Positions 52,307-61,376 of a DNA stretch of 64,000 bases are shown here, one piece after another. The translations under genes were made by a program, and so were the position numbers. How positions within the stretch are numbered: the stretch's first letter is position 1; the number at the start of each line of letters is the position of its first letter. Source of the stretch: CAWDPQ01 sp049642465 (GTDB lineage: Bacteria; Acidobacteriota; Vicinamibacteria; Vicinamibacterales; 2-12-FULL-66-21). The notes under the pieces are model-generated. The model was not told the DNA's origin, searched no databases, and saw only the letters and a program-made list of their open reading frames with translations. Location of the stretch: NCBI GenBank assembly GCA_049642465.1, contig JBAROV010000167.1, positions 1-64,000 of the forward strand, given 5' to 3'.

Positions 52307-55261
52307 ATGTCTCCTCGCGACGCAGTCGGCCTCGAGCGGCGCCCGCAGATGATGTGGGCGATTGCGGCGATAGTCGCGCTGACGCTTGCCTGCACGGCGC
52401 TGCAAATCGCGCGCGTGCTGCCCTACCTCTGGCCGGCAGGCGACGGCATCCACTTCGCCGGTGCTCCGCCGGCTGACACGCCACTTCCTGCCCGACCGGT
52501 TCGGCCAGACCCGGACCTCGCCTCGCCGCCTCTCATCGACGTTGTCGCCGCCGGGAGCCCGGCCGATCGCGCGGGGATGAGGGCGGGCGATCGCGTGCTC
52601 GAACTTCGACATGGCGCCACCGACCGATCCATCAATCTGGCAACGTTGTCCCAGGCCAATTCGGGTGGGCGGCTTGACGTCTGGCGTCAGATGTACTGGC
52701 TCGGCGTGCGAGGCCCACTCGAGTGGGCGACCGTTGCTCCCAGTGGCGATTCACGGATCGTTCTCGAGCGCCCTCCTGCGTGGGATGCGATGGCGTCCAG
52801 AGGATGGGCACGACTGCACCTGGGCGACCTCTTTCAGTCGCTGGTGTTCAGCGGGGCCGCGCTCGTGCTCCTGGTACTTCGAAGTCGGGACTTGACCGCC
52901 TGGCTGTCGGTGCTCGCGTTGGCATTGACTGCCGTCAGCGGAGGCGGACCGTTGCGCGGAGAGGAAGCGGTGATTCCAGCGGCCGGCCGGATCCTGACCG
53001 TCTACGCCTGGATGGCGGCTCCGCTTGCCTTTCCAGTCATCGCGCTGGCCATCCTCCACTTTCCCTCTCCCTCTCTCCTTGTCGTTCGCCACCCCTGGCT
53101 TCAGGCGATACCGTTCATCGCGGCGGCGCCGATGATTGTGCCGTCGCTCGCGACGGCACTCTATCTTTGCGGCGTCACCTCGATGCGTGAGCTTGCCGTA
53201 TGGGATGCGAACCACCCGGAGGTGTTCTACGCATCCGCGGCGGGGGCGATGGTGCTCAATCTGCTGGTGCTGATCGAAGGCGTGTTCCGATACCGATGGA
53301 ACCACGACGCGAACGAGCGACGCCGAGTCCGAATGGCGCTCTACACGGCCGTCCCCGGAGTGCTCGCCTACACCGTGAAAGATGGCGCCTCAATCTTCGC
53401 GAGTGTGACCGATACGCCGGCCCCGATTTATTCGTGGCCGGTGCTCGCCATTCTGCAAATGTTCGTGCTGCTTCCCGCCTTCGGTCTCGTCTACGCCGTC
53501 GGAGTCGCGCGCGTGCTGGGCCCACGCACCGTCCTGCGCAGAAGTCTGCAATACGCGCTCGCAAGTCGCAGCTTGACGCTGCTCACGCTCATTCCATCCG
53601 CCGCGCTGATCTTTTCACTGCTGCGCGATCGCGAGCTGACCATTCGGGAAGTCGTAACCGGAAGCTCCGGTGTATATGTCGCCCTCATTGCGGCGTCAGT
53701 GGCCGCCTTTCGCTATCGTGAACGTGCTCGGCTGTGGCTCGACCAGCGATTCTTCCGGGAGGAATACGACGCGCGCGAGATTCTGCTGTCGCTCGCGACC
53801 CGTGTTCGTTTCGAAACCGACCCAGCAGATCTCGCATCCACGGTGGTTCAGCAGATCGATGCGGCGCTCCATCCTGAATCAGTGGCCATCCTCGTGAGCG
53901 GCATTGAGGAGGGACGCGTGACGCCGGTCAGCGTGCTTCACGGATCGGTCGAATCGCTGCCGCTCGAAGGCGGTCTGGCTTCCATGCTCCGGTGGTCGGA
54001 CGAGCCGCTCGAGATCTTTCTGCGCGATCCACGATCGCCGGCGCGTCGGTTGCCCGCCGTGGAACAGGAGTGGCTCGAGCGAAGCGCGACCGTCCTGCTC
54101 GTCCCTGTACTTGGCCAGGATCGCGCACTGATTGCCATCATCGCCCTGGGCGCGCGGCTGTCCGAGGAAGCCTACACAGATGAGGACCGTCAGCTCCTGG
54201 CTGGCATTGCCGCGCAAATGGCGCTTGGCTTCGACGTCGCACGACTGCGCCGGCCGCAGCTTTCGATCGCGTCGAGCGACACGACGCGCGTGTTCTCCCC
54301 GGCGCCGCCGATGCACGAGTGCCCTCGATGCGGTCGCTGTGAGGACGCAAGTGTCGACGTTTGTCCCGCGGACGGATCGACGATGCGATCGGTTCCAGCC
54401 GTACCGAGGGTGATTGACAACAAGTATCGACTCGACCAGCTGCTCGGACGAGGAGGAATGGGGGCCGTCTATCGAGCCCGTGACATGCGGCTCGATCGGC
54501 TGGTCGCCCTCAAGGTCGTGCGTGCGGAGCTTCTGGGCGACCCGGAGGCGCGCGGCCGGTTCAGACGCGAAGCGCAGATTGTGGCGCGCCTCCATCACCC
54601 TTCCATCGTGGCCATCTATGACTACGGCACGTTCGCCGATGGCGGCGCGTATCTCGTGATGGAGCTCGTACGCGGTGAAGATCTCCGGCGCGTTTTGCTG
54701 AGAGAAGGACGTCTCGACCCGATGCGGGCGGCGAAAATTCTGACGAACGTCTGCGGCGCCATCGAGGCTGCACACCGCGAAGGCGTGCTGCATCGCGACT
54801 TGAAGCCGGAGAACATCTTGCTGCCAGGAAACGAAACGGACGTCAAGGTGCTCGATTTCGGCGTGGCGAAACTGATCGCAGAGGATCGGTCACCGGAGGA
54901 TTCTGCCGATCGTGCCTCAGCGGATCCCACCGCGATCCGGACAACGGCGGGAATGATCGTCGGCACACCGGCTTATATGGCACCGGAACAGCTGCAAGCC
55001 GCGTCCACGGACGCGCGAACCGACGTCTTCAGTCTGGGCGTGATTGCTTACGAGATGTTTTCCGGGAGGCTGCCGTTCGGCCGCGGAACGCTGGCCGAGG
55101 TGATGCTCGCCCAATCGCGCGGCGTTCCGCCGCTCTCGTCGGATGACGTATCAGCAGCGGTGGAGCGGGCCGTACGGGCGGCGCTTGAACTCGACGCCGA
55201 TCGGCGCCCCGGGACGCCCCAGGCGTTCGCACACCTGCTCAACGCCGCGATGGCCATGTAA
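52307..55261 (+). CDS. Membrane PDZ-GAF Ser/Thr protein kinase
   Basis: 984 aa. Order: membrane helix (~16-38); PDZ-like domain (~72-110, LIDVVAAGSPADRAGMRAGDRVLEL); about seven more helices (~178-470); a signalling linker and GAF domain (~490-650); a C4 zinc ribbon near 671 (ECPRCGRCEDAS ... VCPADG); and a C-terminal Hanks-type kinase with GRGGMGAVYRARD near 714, HRDLKPEN (Asp831), DFG (850-852) and GTPAYMAPEQ. Kinases of this class usually have the kinase at the N-terminus, so the order is reversed. It probably phosphorylates targets in response to a ligand sensed in the periplasm or by the GAF. Catalytic residues are complete. Preceded by the esterase gene. Confidence 0.88.
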   Translation: MSPRDAVGLERRPQMMWAIAAIVALTLACTALQIARVLPYLWPAGDGIHFAGAPPADTPLPARPVRPDPDLASPPLIDVVAAGSPADRAGMRAGDRVLELRHGATDRSINLATLSQANSGGRLDVWRQMYWLGVRGPLEWATVAPSGDSRIVLERPPAWDAMASRGWARLHLGDLFQSLVFSGAALVLLVLRSRDLTAWLSVLALALTAVSGGGPLRGEEAVIPAAGRILTVYAWMAAPLAFPVIALAILHFPSPSLLVVRHPWLQAIPFIAAAPMIVPSLATALYLCGVTSMRELAVWDANHPEVFYASAAGAMVLNLLVLIEGVFRYRWNHDANERRRVRMALYTAVPGVLAYTVKDGASIFASVTDTPAPIYSWPVLAILQMFVLLPAFGLVYAVGVARVLGPRTVLRRSLQYALASRSLTLLTLIPSAALIFSLLRDRELTIREVVTGSSGVYVALIAASVAAFRYRERARLWLDQRFFREEYDAREILLSLATRVRFETDPADLASTVVQQIDAALHPESVAILVSGIEEGRVTPVSVLHGSVESLPLEGGLASMLRWSDEPLEIFLRDPRSPARRLPAVEQEWLERSATVLLVPVLGQDRALIAIIALGARLSEEAYTDEDRQLLAGIAAQMALGFDVARLRRPQLSIASSDTTRVFSPAPPMHECPRCGRCEDASVDVCPADGSTMRSVPAVPRVIDNKYRLDQLLGRGGMGAVYRARDMRLDRLVALKVVRAELLGDPEARGRFRREAQIVARLHHPSIVAIYDYGTFADGGAYLVMELVRGEDLRRVLLREGRLDPMRAAKILTNVCGAIEAAHREGVLHRDLKPENILLPGNETDVKVLDFGVAKLIAEDRSPEDSADRASADPTAIRTTAGMIVGTPAYMAPEQLQAASTDARTDVFSLGVIAYEMFSGRLPFGRGTLAEVMLAQSRGVPPLSSDDVSAAVERAVRAALELDADRRPGTPQAFAHLLNAAMAM

Positions 55262-55280
55262 CCCGGGAACGTGAATCTGC

Positions 55281-55532
55281 TTATCGGGCAGCCAGCCGCT
55301 TGTCGATCTCGGCGATAGCGGCCTCGATCTGCTTCTTCCGGACCGGGTGCGTCGTGCTGCTGCCCTGTCGCTCGAGCTCGGCTTTGGCGAGCCGCAGCGA
55401 TTCGATCTCGCGCACGCGATCCGGATCCGCCGGGGCGGCGCCGCTTCGGCGCTTCCGTTCGGCTTCCCGCTCTTCCATCTGTTCCTGAATTCTCGCGTCC
55501 GCGTCTACCAGGCCTTCTCCGGAATCGCCCAT
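55281..55532 (-). CDS. Small coiled-coil protein of unknown function
   Basis: 83 aa, very rich in Glu, Arg, Ala and Lys with heptad-like spacing (IQEQMEEREAERKRRSG ... IESLRLAKAELERQ ... KKQIEAAIAEIDKRLAAR), so largely helical. No family recognised. ATG 55532 lies six bases from the alternative start of the divergent lhr frame, and 62 bases from the lhr start preferred here. Composition and codon use are normal, but I cannot show that it is expressed. Confidence 0.5.
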   Translation of the reverse strand: MGDSGEGLVDADARIQEQMEEREAERKRRSGAAPADPDRVREIESLRLAKAELERQGSSTTHPVRKKQIEAAIAEIDKRLAAR

Positions 55533-55594
55533 ATACGATGCGTCTTGTCCTTTTGATGGCGCGGTTGCCCGCGCTGCCTATACACAAAGGTACA

Positions 55595-58500
55595 ATGAAA
55601 TGCGTGACTCGCGGCGATGTTTTGCGCCTCTTCCGTCCCGCCGTGGCGGACTGGTTCACGGGCTCCTTCGAGAAACCCACGCCTCCTCAGGAAGAGGGGT
55701 GGCCCGCTATTGCACGTGGTGAATCGACGCTCATCCTCGCGCCAACCGGCAGCGGCAAAACTCTCACGGCGTTCTTGTGGTGCATCAATCGCCTGATGTT
55801 CGATCCGCCGCCAGAGGCGGACCAGAGATGCCGCGTTCTCTATATTTCTCCGCTCAAGGCCCTCGCCGTTGATATCGAACGCAATCTCCGCGCTCCACTG
55901 GCCGGCATTGCCCATCGAGCCTCCGCACGCGGGGACGAGCACTACTTACCCGTGGTGGCGATTCGAACAGGCGACACTCCGGCGGCGGAACGCGCGAGAT
56001 TTCAACGAGACCCTTCCGACATCCTGATCACGACACCGGAATCGCTCTATCTGCTCCTGACGTCGAACGCGCGTCAGGCTCTGCGCTCGATTGACACCGT
56101 CATCATCGACGAAATCCACGCGCTCGTTCCGACCAAGCGCGGTGCACACCTGGCGCTGTCGTTGGAACGTCTCGAAGTACTGACCGAGGGCAGATCCGTT
56201 CAGCGGATCGGCCTTTCCGCCACCCAACGTCCGCTGGACGAGGTCGCGCGTTTTCTGGGGGGCACCGCGCCGGCGGCCCGAGCGAGGCGCCGGAGGGAAG
56301 CGCCGGAGGCGCCGCCGAGCGAGAGCGAGCGGGGGTGCCCGCCTCTGCTGGTCGCACCCGAGACCAGCGACCAGCTACGGCGAGGTCTCGCCGTAGCACG
56401 CATGAGTCGTTCGCGCGCGGAGGCGGAGGGCCCCGCGAGCCCTGAGGAAAGCAGACTGACCGCTGGTAATCCAGACGAGGCCATCCAGCACGAATTCGGG
56501 TCCGGAAACGTCAACGCGTTCCGACCCGTGACGCTCGTTGATACGTCGGCCAGGAAGCGCCTGGAACTCAAAATCGAAGTCCCTGTCGAAGACATGGCGA
56601 CCCTTCAACAGACTCAGGGTCGTCCCGAGCCCGGCCGAGGGACGAAGATCGGCCAGGCCGACGATATTCCCAGCGGACCGGCATCGCAGGGGGCTGTGCG
56701 CAGCTCTATCTGGAGCGCTATCCATCCCCGGCTGCTGGAACTCGTCAGGTCTCATCAGTCAACGCTCATCTTCGTGAACAGCCGGAGAATCGCGGAGCGG
56801 CTCGCATCGGCGCTCAACGAGTTGGCCGGCGAGGTGCTCGTTCGGTCGCACCATGGATCGCTCGCGCGCGCCCAGCGCATCGAGGTTGAGGATCGGCTCA
56901 AGGCCGGACAGCTTCGCGGTCTGGTCGCGACCTCGTCGCTCGAGCTTGGCATCGACATGGGCGCTATCGACCTGGTCATCCAGATCGAAGCGCCACCTTC
57001 GGTTGCGAGTGGTTTGCAGCGCATCGGCCGGGCCGGGCACACCATTGACGCAGCCAGTCAGGGGATCATCGTCCCGAAGTTTCGCGGTGATCTCGTTGCG
57101 TGTGCCGCGGTGACGCGGGCGATGCACGACGGACGCATCGAGGCAAGCCGCTATCCGCGCAATCCTCTGGACGTACTCTCCCAGCAGATCGTGGCCATGG
57201 TGGCGCTCGACGACTGGAACGTAGACGACCTCTACGCCATCATTCGCCGCGCTGCCCCGTTTGCAGATCTGAGCCGCACGATCTTCGAAGGCGTGCTCGA
57301 CATGCTGTCGGGTCGGTACCCCTCGGACGATTTTGCGGATCTCCGGCCACGATTGACATGGGATCGCCTGAAAAACCGCGTCAGCGCCCGGGAAGGTGCG
57401 AGACGTGTCGCCGTGATCAATGGGGGCACGATCCCCGATCGCGGCCTCTACGGCGTCTTCCTCATCGGCGAGCGCGGACCGGGTGCCCGCGTTGGTGAAC
57501 TCGACGAGGAAATGGTCTTCGAAAGCCGCGTCGGCGAGACGTTCCTGCTCGGCGCATCGACGTGGCGTATCGAGCAAATCACGCACGATCGCGTGTTGGT
57601 TTCCCCCGCACCGGGCGAGCCGGGCAAGATGCCGTTCTGGAAAGCGGACGCTGCTGGCCGTCCGCTTGAACTCGGTCGCTATATCGGCGAGATGGTGCGT
57701 ACGCTGCGGCAGATTCCCCCGCCCGCCGCAGTGGAACGGCTGATGCGCCACCACGATCTGGACCAGCAGGCGGCCGAAAACCTCGTGCGTTATCTGAGCG
57801 ATCAGCAGGCGGCGGCCGGAACCGTTCCAGACGACCGCACGATTCTCATCGAACGCTGCCGCGACGAGCTTGGCGACTGGCGGATCTGCGTACTCACGCC
57901 GTTTGGCGGTCGCATCCATGCGCCATGGGCGATGGCCGTCGTCGAGCGCGCCAAAGCCCAGACCGGTCTCGACGTGGAGACCATGTGGACCGACGATGGG
58001 TTTGTCGTGCGGTTTCCGGAGACGGACGATCCACCCGACACCAACCTGATGATCCCCTCGTCGGACGAGGTGGAATCGCTCGTACTGCGGCAACTCGGCG
58101 GCACCGCGCTCTTTGCAGCGAAGTTCCGTGAAGCCGCCGGCCGTGCGCTGCTCCTTCCCAAACGCCGTCCCGGCGGACGAAGTCCTCTCTGGCAGCAGCG
58201 CAAGCGTGCGGCAGACCTGCTCGCCGTCGCGGCGCGCTTTGGATCCTTTCCGATGCTGCTCGAAGCGTATCGGGAGTGCTTCCGAGACGTGTTCGATATG
58301 CCGTCGCTCATCGCAACCCTTCGGCGCATAGAGATGCGCGAGGTCAAGACCGTCACCGTGGATTCGGCGATGCCCTCGCCGTTTGCCTCGGCTCTGCTCT
58401 TCACCTACGTGGCGAATTACCTGTACGACGGCGATGCGCCGCTCGCCGAACGTCGCGCACAAGCGCTCGCGATCGATCAGTCCCAACTCAGGGAATTGCT

Positions 58501-60457
58501 CGGCGAGGCGGAGCTGCGCGAATTGCTCGACGCTGACGCGCTTGCTGACGTTGACGCGCAACTGCAGCAGCTCGATCCGGATCACCGCGCGAAGAGCCTC
58601 GATGGGGTTCACGATCTGCTGCTTCGCTGCGGCGACCTGACGGCTGGGGAAATCGACGCGCGCTCGCGGCTCGACGGCGCAACAGCCGCAGCGGAACTGG
58701 TCCGGATGCGGCGCGCGATCCCGCTCCCGATCGCCGGGGAATCGCGCTTCGTACCGGTGGAGTACGCCGGTCGCTATCGCGACGCGCTTGGCGTGCCGCT
58801 GCCGCCGGGATTGCCGGAGTCTCTGCTTGGATCTTCTCCCCACGCCGCCGAAGATCTCGCCCGTCGATACTCACGCACGCACGGCCCATTCACGACGGCA
58901 GATTTCGCGCGACGTTATGGCCTGGGCCACTCGACGGCCGAGTCGCTGCTCAAGGAACTCGCCGCATCCCTCCGTCTGCTCGAGGGAGAGTTCAGACCCG
59001 GGGGTTCGGGGCGCGAATGGTGCGACCCCGATGTCCTGCAAACCGTGCGACGGCGCTCGCTGGCGAAACTGCGTAAGCAGGTTGAGCCGGTCGAGCCGGC
59101 TGTGCTCGGTCGACTGCTGACGACATGGCAGGGGGTTGTGAGACGTCGCTCCGGTCTGGATGCCCTGCTTGATGCGATCGACAATCTGCAGGGCGCACCA
59201 TTACCCGCGTCCATCTTCGAAACTGAGATTTTGGCGGCGAGGGTCGAGCACTACAATCCTTCGGATCTGGACACGCTCACGGCCGCCGGCGAAGTGCTTT
59301 GGTGTGGGCTCGAACCGCTCGGGGAACGCGACGGCCGTCTCGCCTTGTATCTCACCGATCAGGTGTCGCGGCTTCGGCGGCCAGTGTCGTTTACGGATCT
59401 CGACGCGCGGGAGCAGGCGATCCTCGCGCACCTCGCGGAACATGGCGCTTCGTTCTTTCCGGCGCTTCATGACGCGGCCGGCGGCGGATATCCAGGTGAA
59501 ACTGTCGATGCGACTTGGAACCTCGTCTGGAAGGGTGCTATTACCAACGACACGTTCCATGCGCTGCGTGCGTTCACCAGACCGCCAGAGCGACGACGAA
59601 AGCGCCCGCTGCCCGCAGGACTGCCGCCCGGCGGGCTGAGCCAGTCCACAACCGGATCCACGCCACGACCTCGCCCTGGGCAGATATTCCGTAGCCGTCG
59701 CTCGACTCCGCCCACGACGGAGGGACGCTGGTCGCTCCTTGGTGCGCGCATGGCGCCAGATGTCACAGCCACCGAATGGTCTACCGCCGTCGCGCAGCAG
59801 TTGCTGTCACGGTATGGCGTGATGACGCGCGACGTTGCGGCGGCCGAAGGCATCGCGGGCGGATTCAGTGCGGTCTATGACGTGCTGAAAGCCATGGAAG
59901 ACACCGGGCGCATTCGACGGGGCTACTTCGTCGCCGCGGTGGGCGCCACGCAGTTCGCGTTGCCGCCGGCGCTCGATTTGCTGCGATCGCTGACGGAACC
60001 GCCAGACGAACCGGAAGTGGTTGTTCTCGCCGCGACGGATCCGGCAAACCCCTACGGCGCCATCCTTGGCTGGCCCGCAGGCGCGGACCAGAGCGAGGGC
60101 GGACGCGGCCCGACGCGAACAGTAGGGTCACTGGTGATTCTGATCAACGGCGCTCTCGCCGCCTACATCAGCCGCGGCGGTCGGCAACTACAGGCGTTTC
60201 TACCAGAGGATGAACCGGCTCGCTCAACCGTCGGTCATGCACTGGCCGATCGACTGGCGGGTCTTGGGCTGCTGATCGGGGAGATCAACGGCGTCCCCGC
60301 GGAGGAACATCAGCTGGCTCGCTTCCTCATTGATGCGGGGTTCAGCCCATCGGCAATGGGATTCCACGTACGACGCGGCGTATCGCGATCTGCGGCCGTC
60401 AACACCGACATCAACGCCGCGCCGCCTGCAGCCACAGGGCGCCAGCGAAATGCCTGA
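55595..60457 (+). CDS. lhr: Lhr-type superfamily 2 DNA helicase
   Basis: 1620 aa from ATG 55595 (AAAGG upstream; the frame to 55538 is non-conserved). Motif I APTGSGKTLTAFL (~50), motif II DEIH (172-175, the Lhr form of DExH), SATQRPLDEVARFLGG, then IFVNSRRIAERL, ATSSLELGIDMG and QRIGRAGH. The C-terminal half is the Lhr winged-helix/beta-barrel region. Lhr enzymes translocate 3'-5' on DNA and take part in repair. Residues ~223-307 are an Arg/Glu/Pro-rich insertion absent from typical Lhr proteins, encoded by a GC-rich dispersed repeat (see 56258). The nei start overlaps its stop by eight bases, the same gene neighbourhood as in mycobacteria. Confidence 0.88.
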   Translation: MKCVTRGDVLRLFRPAVADWFTGSFEKPTPPQEEGWPAIARGESTLILAPTGSGKTLTAFLWCINRLMFDPPPEADQRCRVLYISPLKALAVDIERNLRAPLAGIAHRASARGDEHYLPVVAIRTGDTPAAERARFQRDPSDILITTPESLYLLLTSNARQALRSIDTVIIDEIHALVPTKRGAHLALSLERLEVLTEGRSVQRIGLSATQRPLDEVARFLGGTAPAARARRRREAPEAPPSESERGCPPLLVAPETSDQLRRGLAVARMSRSRAEAEGPASPEESRLTAGNPDEAIQHEFGSGNVNAFRPVTLVDTSARKRLELKIEVPVEDMATLQQTQGRPEPGRGTKIGQADDIPSGPASQGAVRSSIWSAIHPRLLELVRSHQSTLIFVNSRRIAERLASALNELAGEVLVRSHHGSLARAQRIEVEDRLKAGQLRGLVATSSLELGIDMGAIDLVIQIEAPPSVASGLQRIGRAGHTIDAASQGIIVPKFRGDLVACAAVTRAMHDGRIEASRYPRNPLDVLSQQIVAMVALDDWNVDDLYAIIRRAAPFADLSRTIFEGVLDMLSGRYPSDDFADLRPRLTWDRLKNRVSAREGARRVAVINGGTIPDRGLYGVFLIGERGPGARVGELDEEMVFESRVGETFLLGASTWRIEQITHDRVLVSPAPGEPGKMPFWKADAAGRPLELGRYIGEMVRTLRQIPPPAAVERLMRHHDLDQQAAENLVRYLSDQQAAAGTVPDDRTILIERCRDELGDWRICVLTPFGGRIHAPWAMAVVERAKAQTGLDVETMWTDDGFVVRFPETDDPPDTNLMIPSSDEVESLVLRQLGGTALFAAKFREAAGRALLLPKRRPGGRSPLWQQRKRAADLLAVAARFGSFPMLLEAYRECFRDVFDMPSLIATLRRIEMREVKTVTVDSAMPSPFASALLFTYVANYLYDGDAPLAERRAQALAIDQSQLRELLGEAELRELLDADALADVDAQLQQLDPDHRAKSLDGVHDLLLRCGDLTAGEIDARSRLDGATAAAELVRMRRAIPLPIAGESRFVPVEYAGRYRDALGVPLPPGLPESLLGSSPHAAEDLARRYSRTHGPFTTADFARRYGLGHSTAESLLKELAASLRLLEGEFRPGGSGREWCDPDVLQTVRRRSLAKLRKQVEPVEPAVLGRLLTTWQGVVRRRSGLDALLDAIDNLQGAPLPASIFETEILAARVEHYNPSDLDTLTAAGEVLWCGLEPLGERDGRLALYLTDQVSRLRRPVSFTDLDAREQAILAHLAEHGASFFPALHDAAGGGYPGETVDATWNLVWKGAITNDTFHALRAFTRPPERRRKRPLPAGLPPGGLSQSTTGSTPRPRPGQIFRSRRSTPPTTEGRWSLLGARMAPDVTATEWSTAVAQQLLSRYGVMTRDVAAAEGIAGGFSAVYDVLKAMEDTGRIRRGYFVAAVGATQFALPPALDLLRSLTEPPDEPEVVVLAATDPANPYGAILGWPAGADQSEGGRGPTRTVGSLVILINGALAAYISRGGRQLQAFLPEDEPARSTVGHALADRLAGLGLLIGEINGVPAEEHQLARFLIDAGFSPSAMGFHVRRGVSRSAAVNTDINAAPPAATGRQRNA
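56258..56400 (+). repeat. GC-rich dispersed repeat inserted in frame within lhr
   Basis: Inside lhr, this block opens with GGGCACC and closes its first part with GGTGCCC (inverted). It contains GCCGGAGGGAAGCGCCG (56289-56305), which is identical in inverted orientation to 24021-24037. A second part has CTGGTCGC/GCGACCAG arms around 56349-56373 and the hairpin TACGGCGAG/CTCGCCGTA (56376-56395). The reading frame stays open across it. Confidence 0.7.
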
Positions 60458-61286
60458 AGGGGACACGATCTTTCGTGCCGCGCGGACCTTGAACCGGGCA
60501 CTCGCCGGCAAGACAATCGTGCGATTCGAGTCGGCGCTGCCGGCGCTCACACGCGTGCCCGAAGACGCCCCGATCACGGGGCGCACTGTAGACAGCGTCA
60601 GCTCCATGGGCAAACACCTCCTCATGCGGTTGTCCGACGCGCTCGTCCTGCGGACACACCTGCGGATGAACGGGAGCTGGCACATCTACCGCCCCGGCGA
60701 GCGATGGCAACGTCCTCGTCGCGACATGCGCATCCTCCTCGCGACGGCGGATTTCGAAGCCGTCGGCTTCAATATTCCCGTCGCCGAGTTCATCGAGGAG
60801 CGGCATCTCCCGCGCCATAGGGAATTGCGAGAGCTTGGATCCGATCTGTTGTCCGAAGATTTCGACGAAGACGAAACCGTTGCCCGTATCCAGGCGCACC
60901 GGACCACGGCAATTGGCGACGTCCTCCTGAATCAGCGCGTGCTCGCCGGAATCGGCAATGTGTACAAGTCTGAAGTCCTCTTCGCTTGCCGGGTGAATCC
61001 TTTCCTGGCCGCCGGTTCACTCGACGCTGCGACCGTCCACATGCTCGTCAGAACGGCTCGAAAGTTTCTTCGCGCGAATGTCTCGACGGCTCTGCCGCCG
61101 ATGACGACCTACGGCGGGTTCAGGCGCACGACAAGCCGTGATGACCCCTCGCAGCGGCTGTGGGTTTATCGCCGCGCGGGAAAGCCATGCCGTCGATGCG
61201 ATACTCCGATTGCGACGCGCAAACGAGGGCCAGACGCGAGGAGCACGTATTGGTGTCCAGGATGCCAGGGAAAGGGTTCAGATTAG
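60450..61286 (+). CDS. nei: Endonuclease VIII-like DNA glycosylase (Nei)
   Basis: 278 aa. Begins PEGDTIFRAARTL after the initiator Met, with the N-terminal Pro (Schiff-base nucleophile) and Glu of the Fpg/Nei family in the Nei form. Catalytic Lys in SSMGKHLLMRL; helix-two-turn-helix AIGDVLLNQRVLAGIGNVYKSEVL; C-terminal zinc finger C-x2-C ... C-x2-C (CRRCDTPI ... YWCPGC). It removes oxidised pyrimidines and nicks the strand. ATG 60450 overlaps the lhr stop by eight bases, indicating coupled translation and joint action in base-damage repair. Other starts upstream lie within lhr. Confidence 0.93.
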   Translation: MPEGDTIFRAARTLNRALAGKTIVRFESALPALTRVPEDAPITGRTVDSVSSMGKHLLMRLSDALVLRTHLRMNGSWHIYRPGERWQRPRRDMRILLATADFEAVGFNIPVAEFIEERHLPRHRELRELGSDLLSEDFDEDETVARIQAHRTTAIGDVLLNQRVLAGIGNVYKSEVLFACRVNPFLAAGSLDAATVHMLVRTARKFLRANVSTALPPMTTYGGFRRTTSRDDPSQRLWVYRRAGKPCRRCDTPIATRKRGPDARSTYWCPGCQGKGSD

Positions 61287-61295
61287 TTCAGAAGG

Positions 61296-61356
61296 GGTTC
61301 AATAGGTTCAATAGGTTCAATAGGTTCACTGGTTCAAAAGGTTCACAGGTTCAAAA
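61296..61356 (+). repeat. GGTTCAATA-type tandem repeat upstream of an outer-membrane gene
   Basis: Three perfect nine-base units GGTTCAATA (61296-61322) followed by four looser GGTTCA-plus-2/3-base units to 61356 and a GGTTC remnant. They fill most of the 90 bases between nei and the outer-membrane barrel gene. The ribosome-binding site GAGGTG and the TTG start lie just after. Changes in copy number could alter promoter spacing. Confidence 0.75.
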
Positions 61357-61376
61357 GGTTCGCCGAGGTGGATTGA

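Noticed and set aside
61296..61356. GGTTCA repeats considered as a CRISPR array
   Set aside because: Units are 8-9 bases with no spacers and no cas genes nearby.
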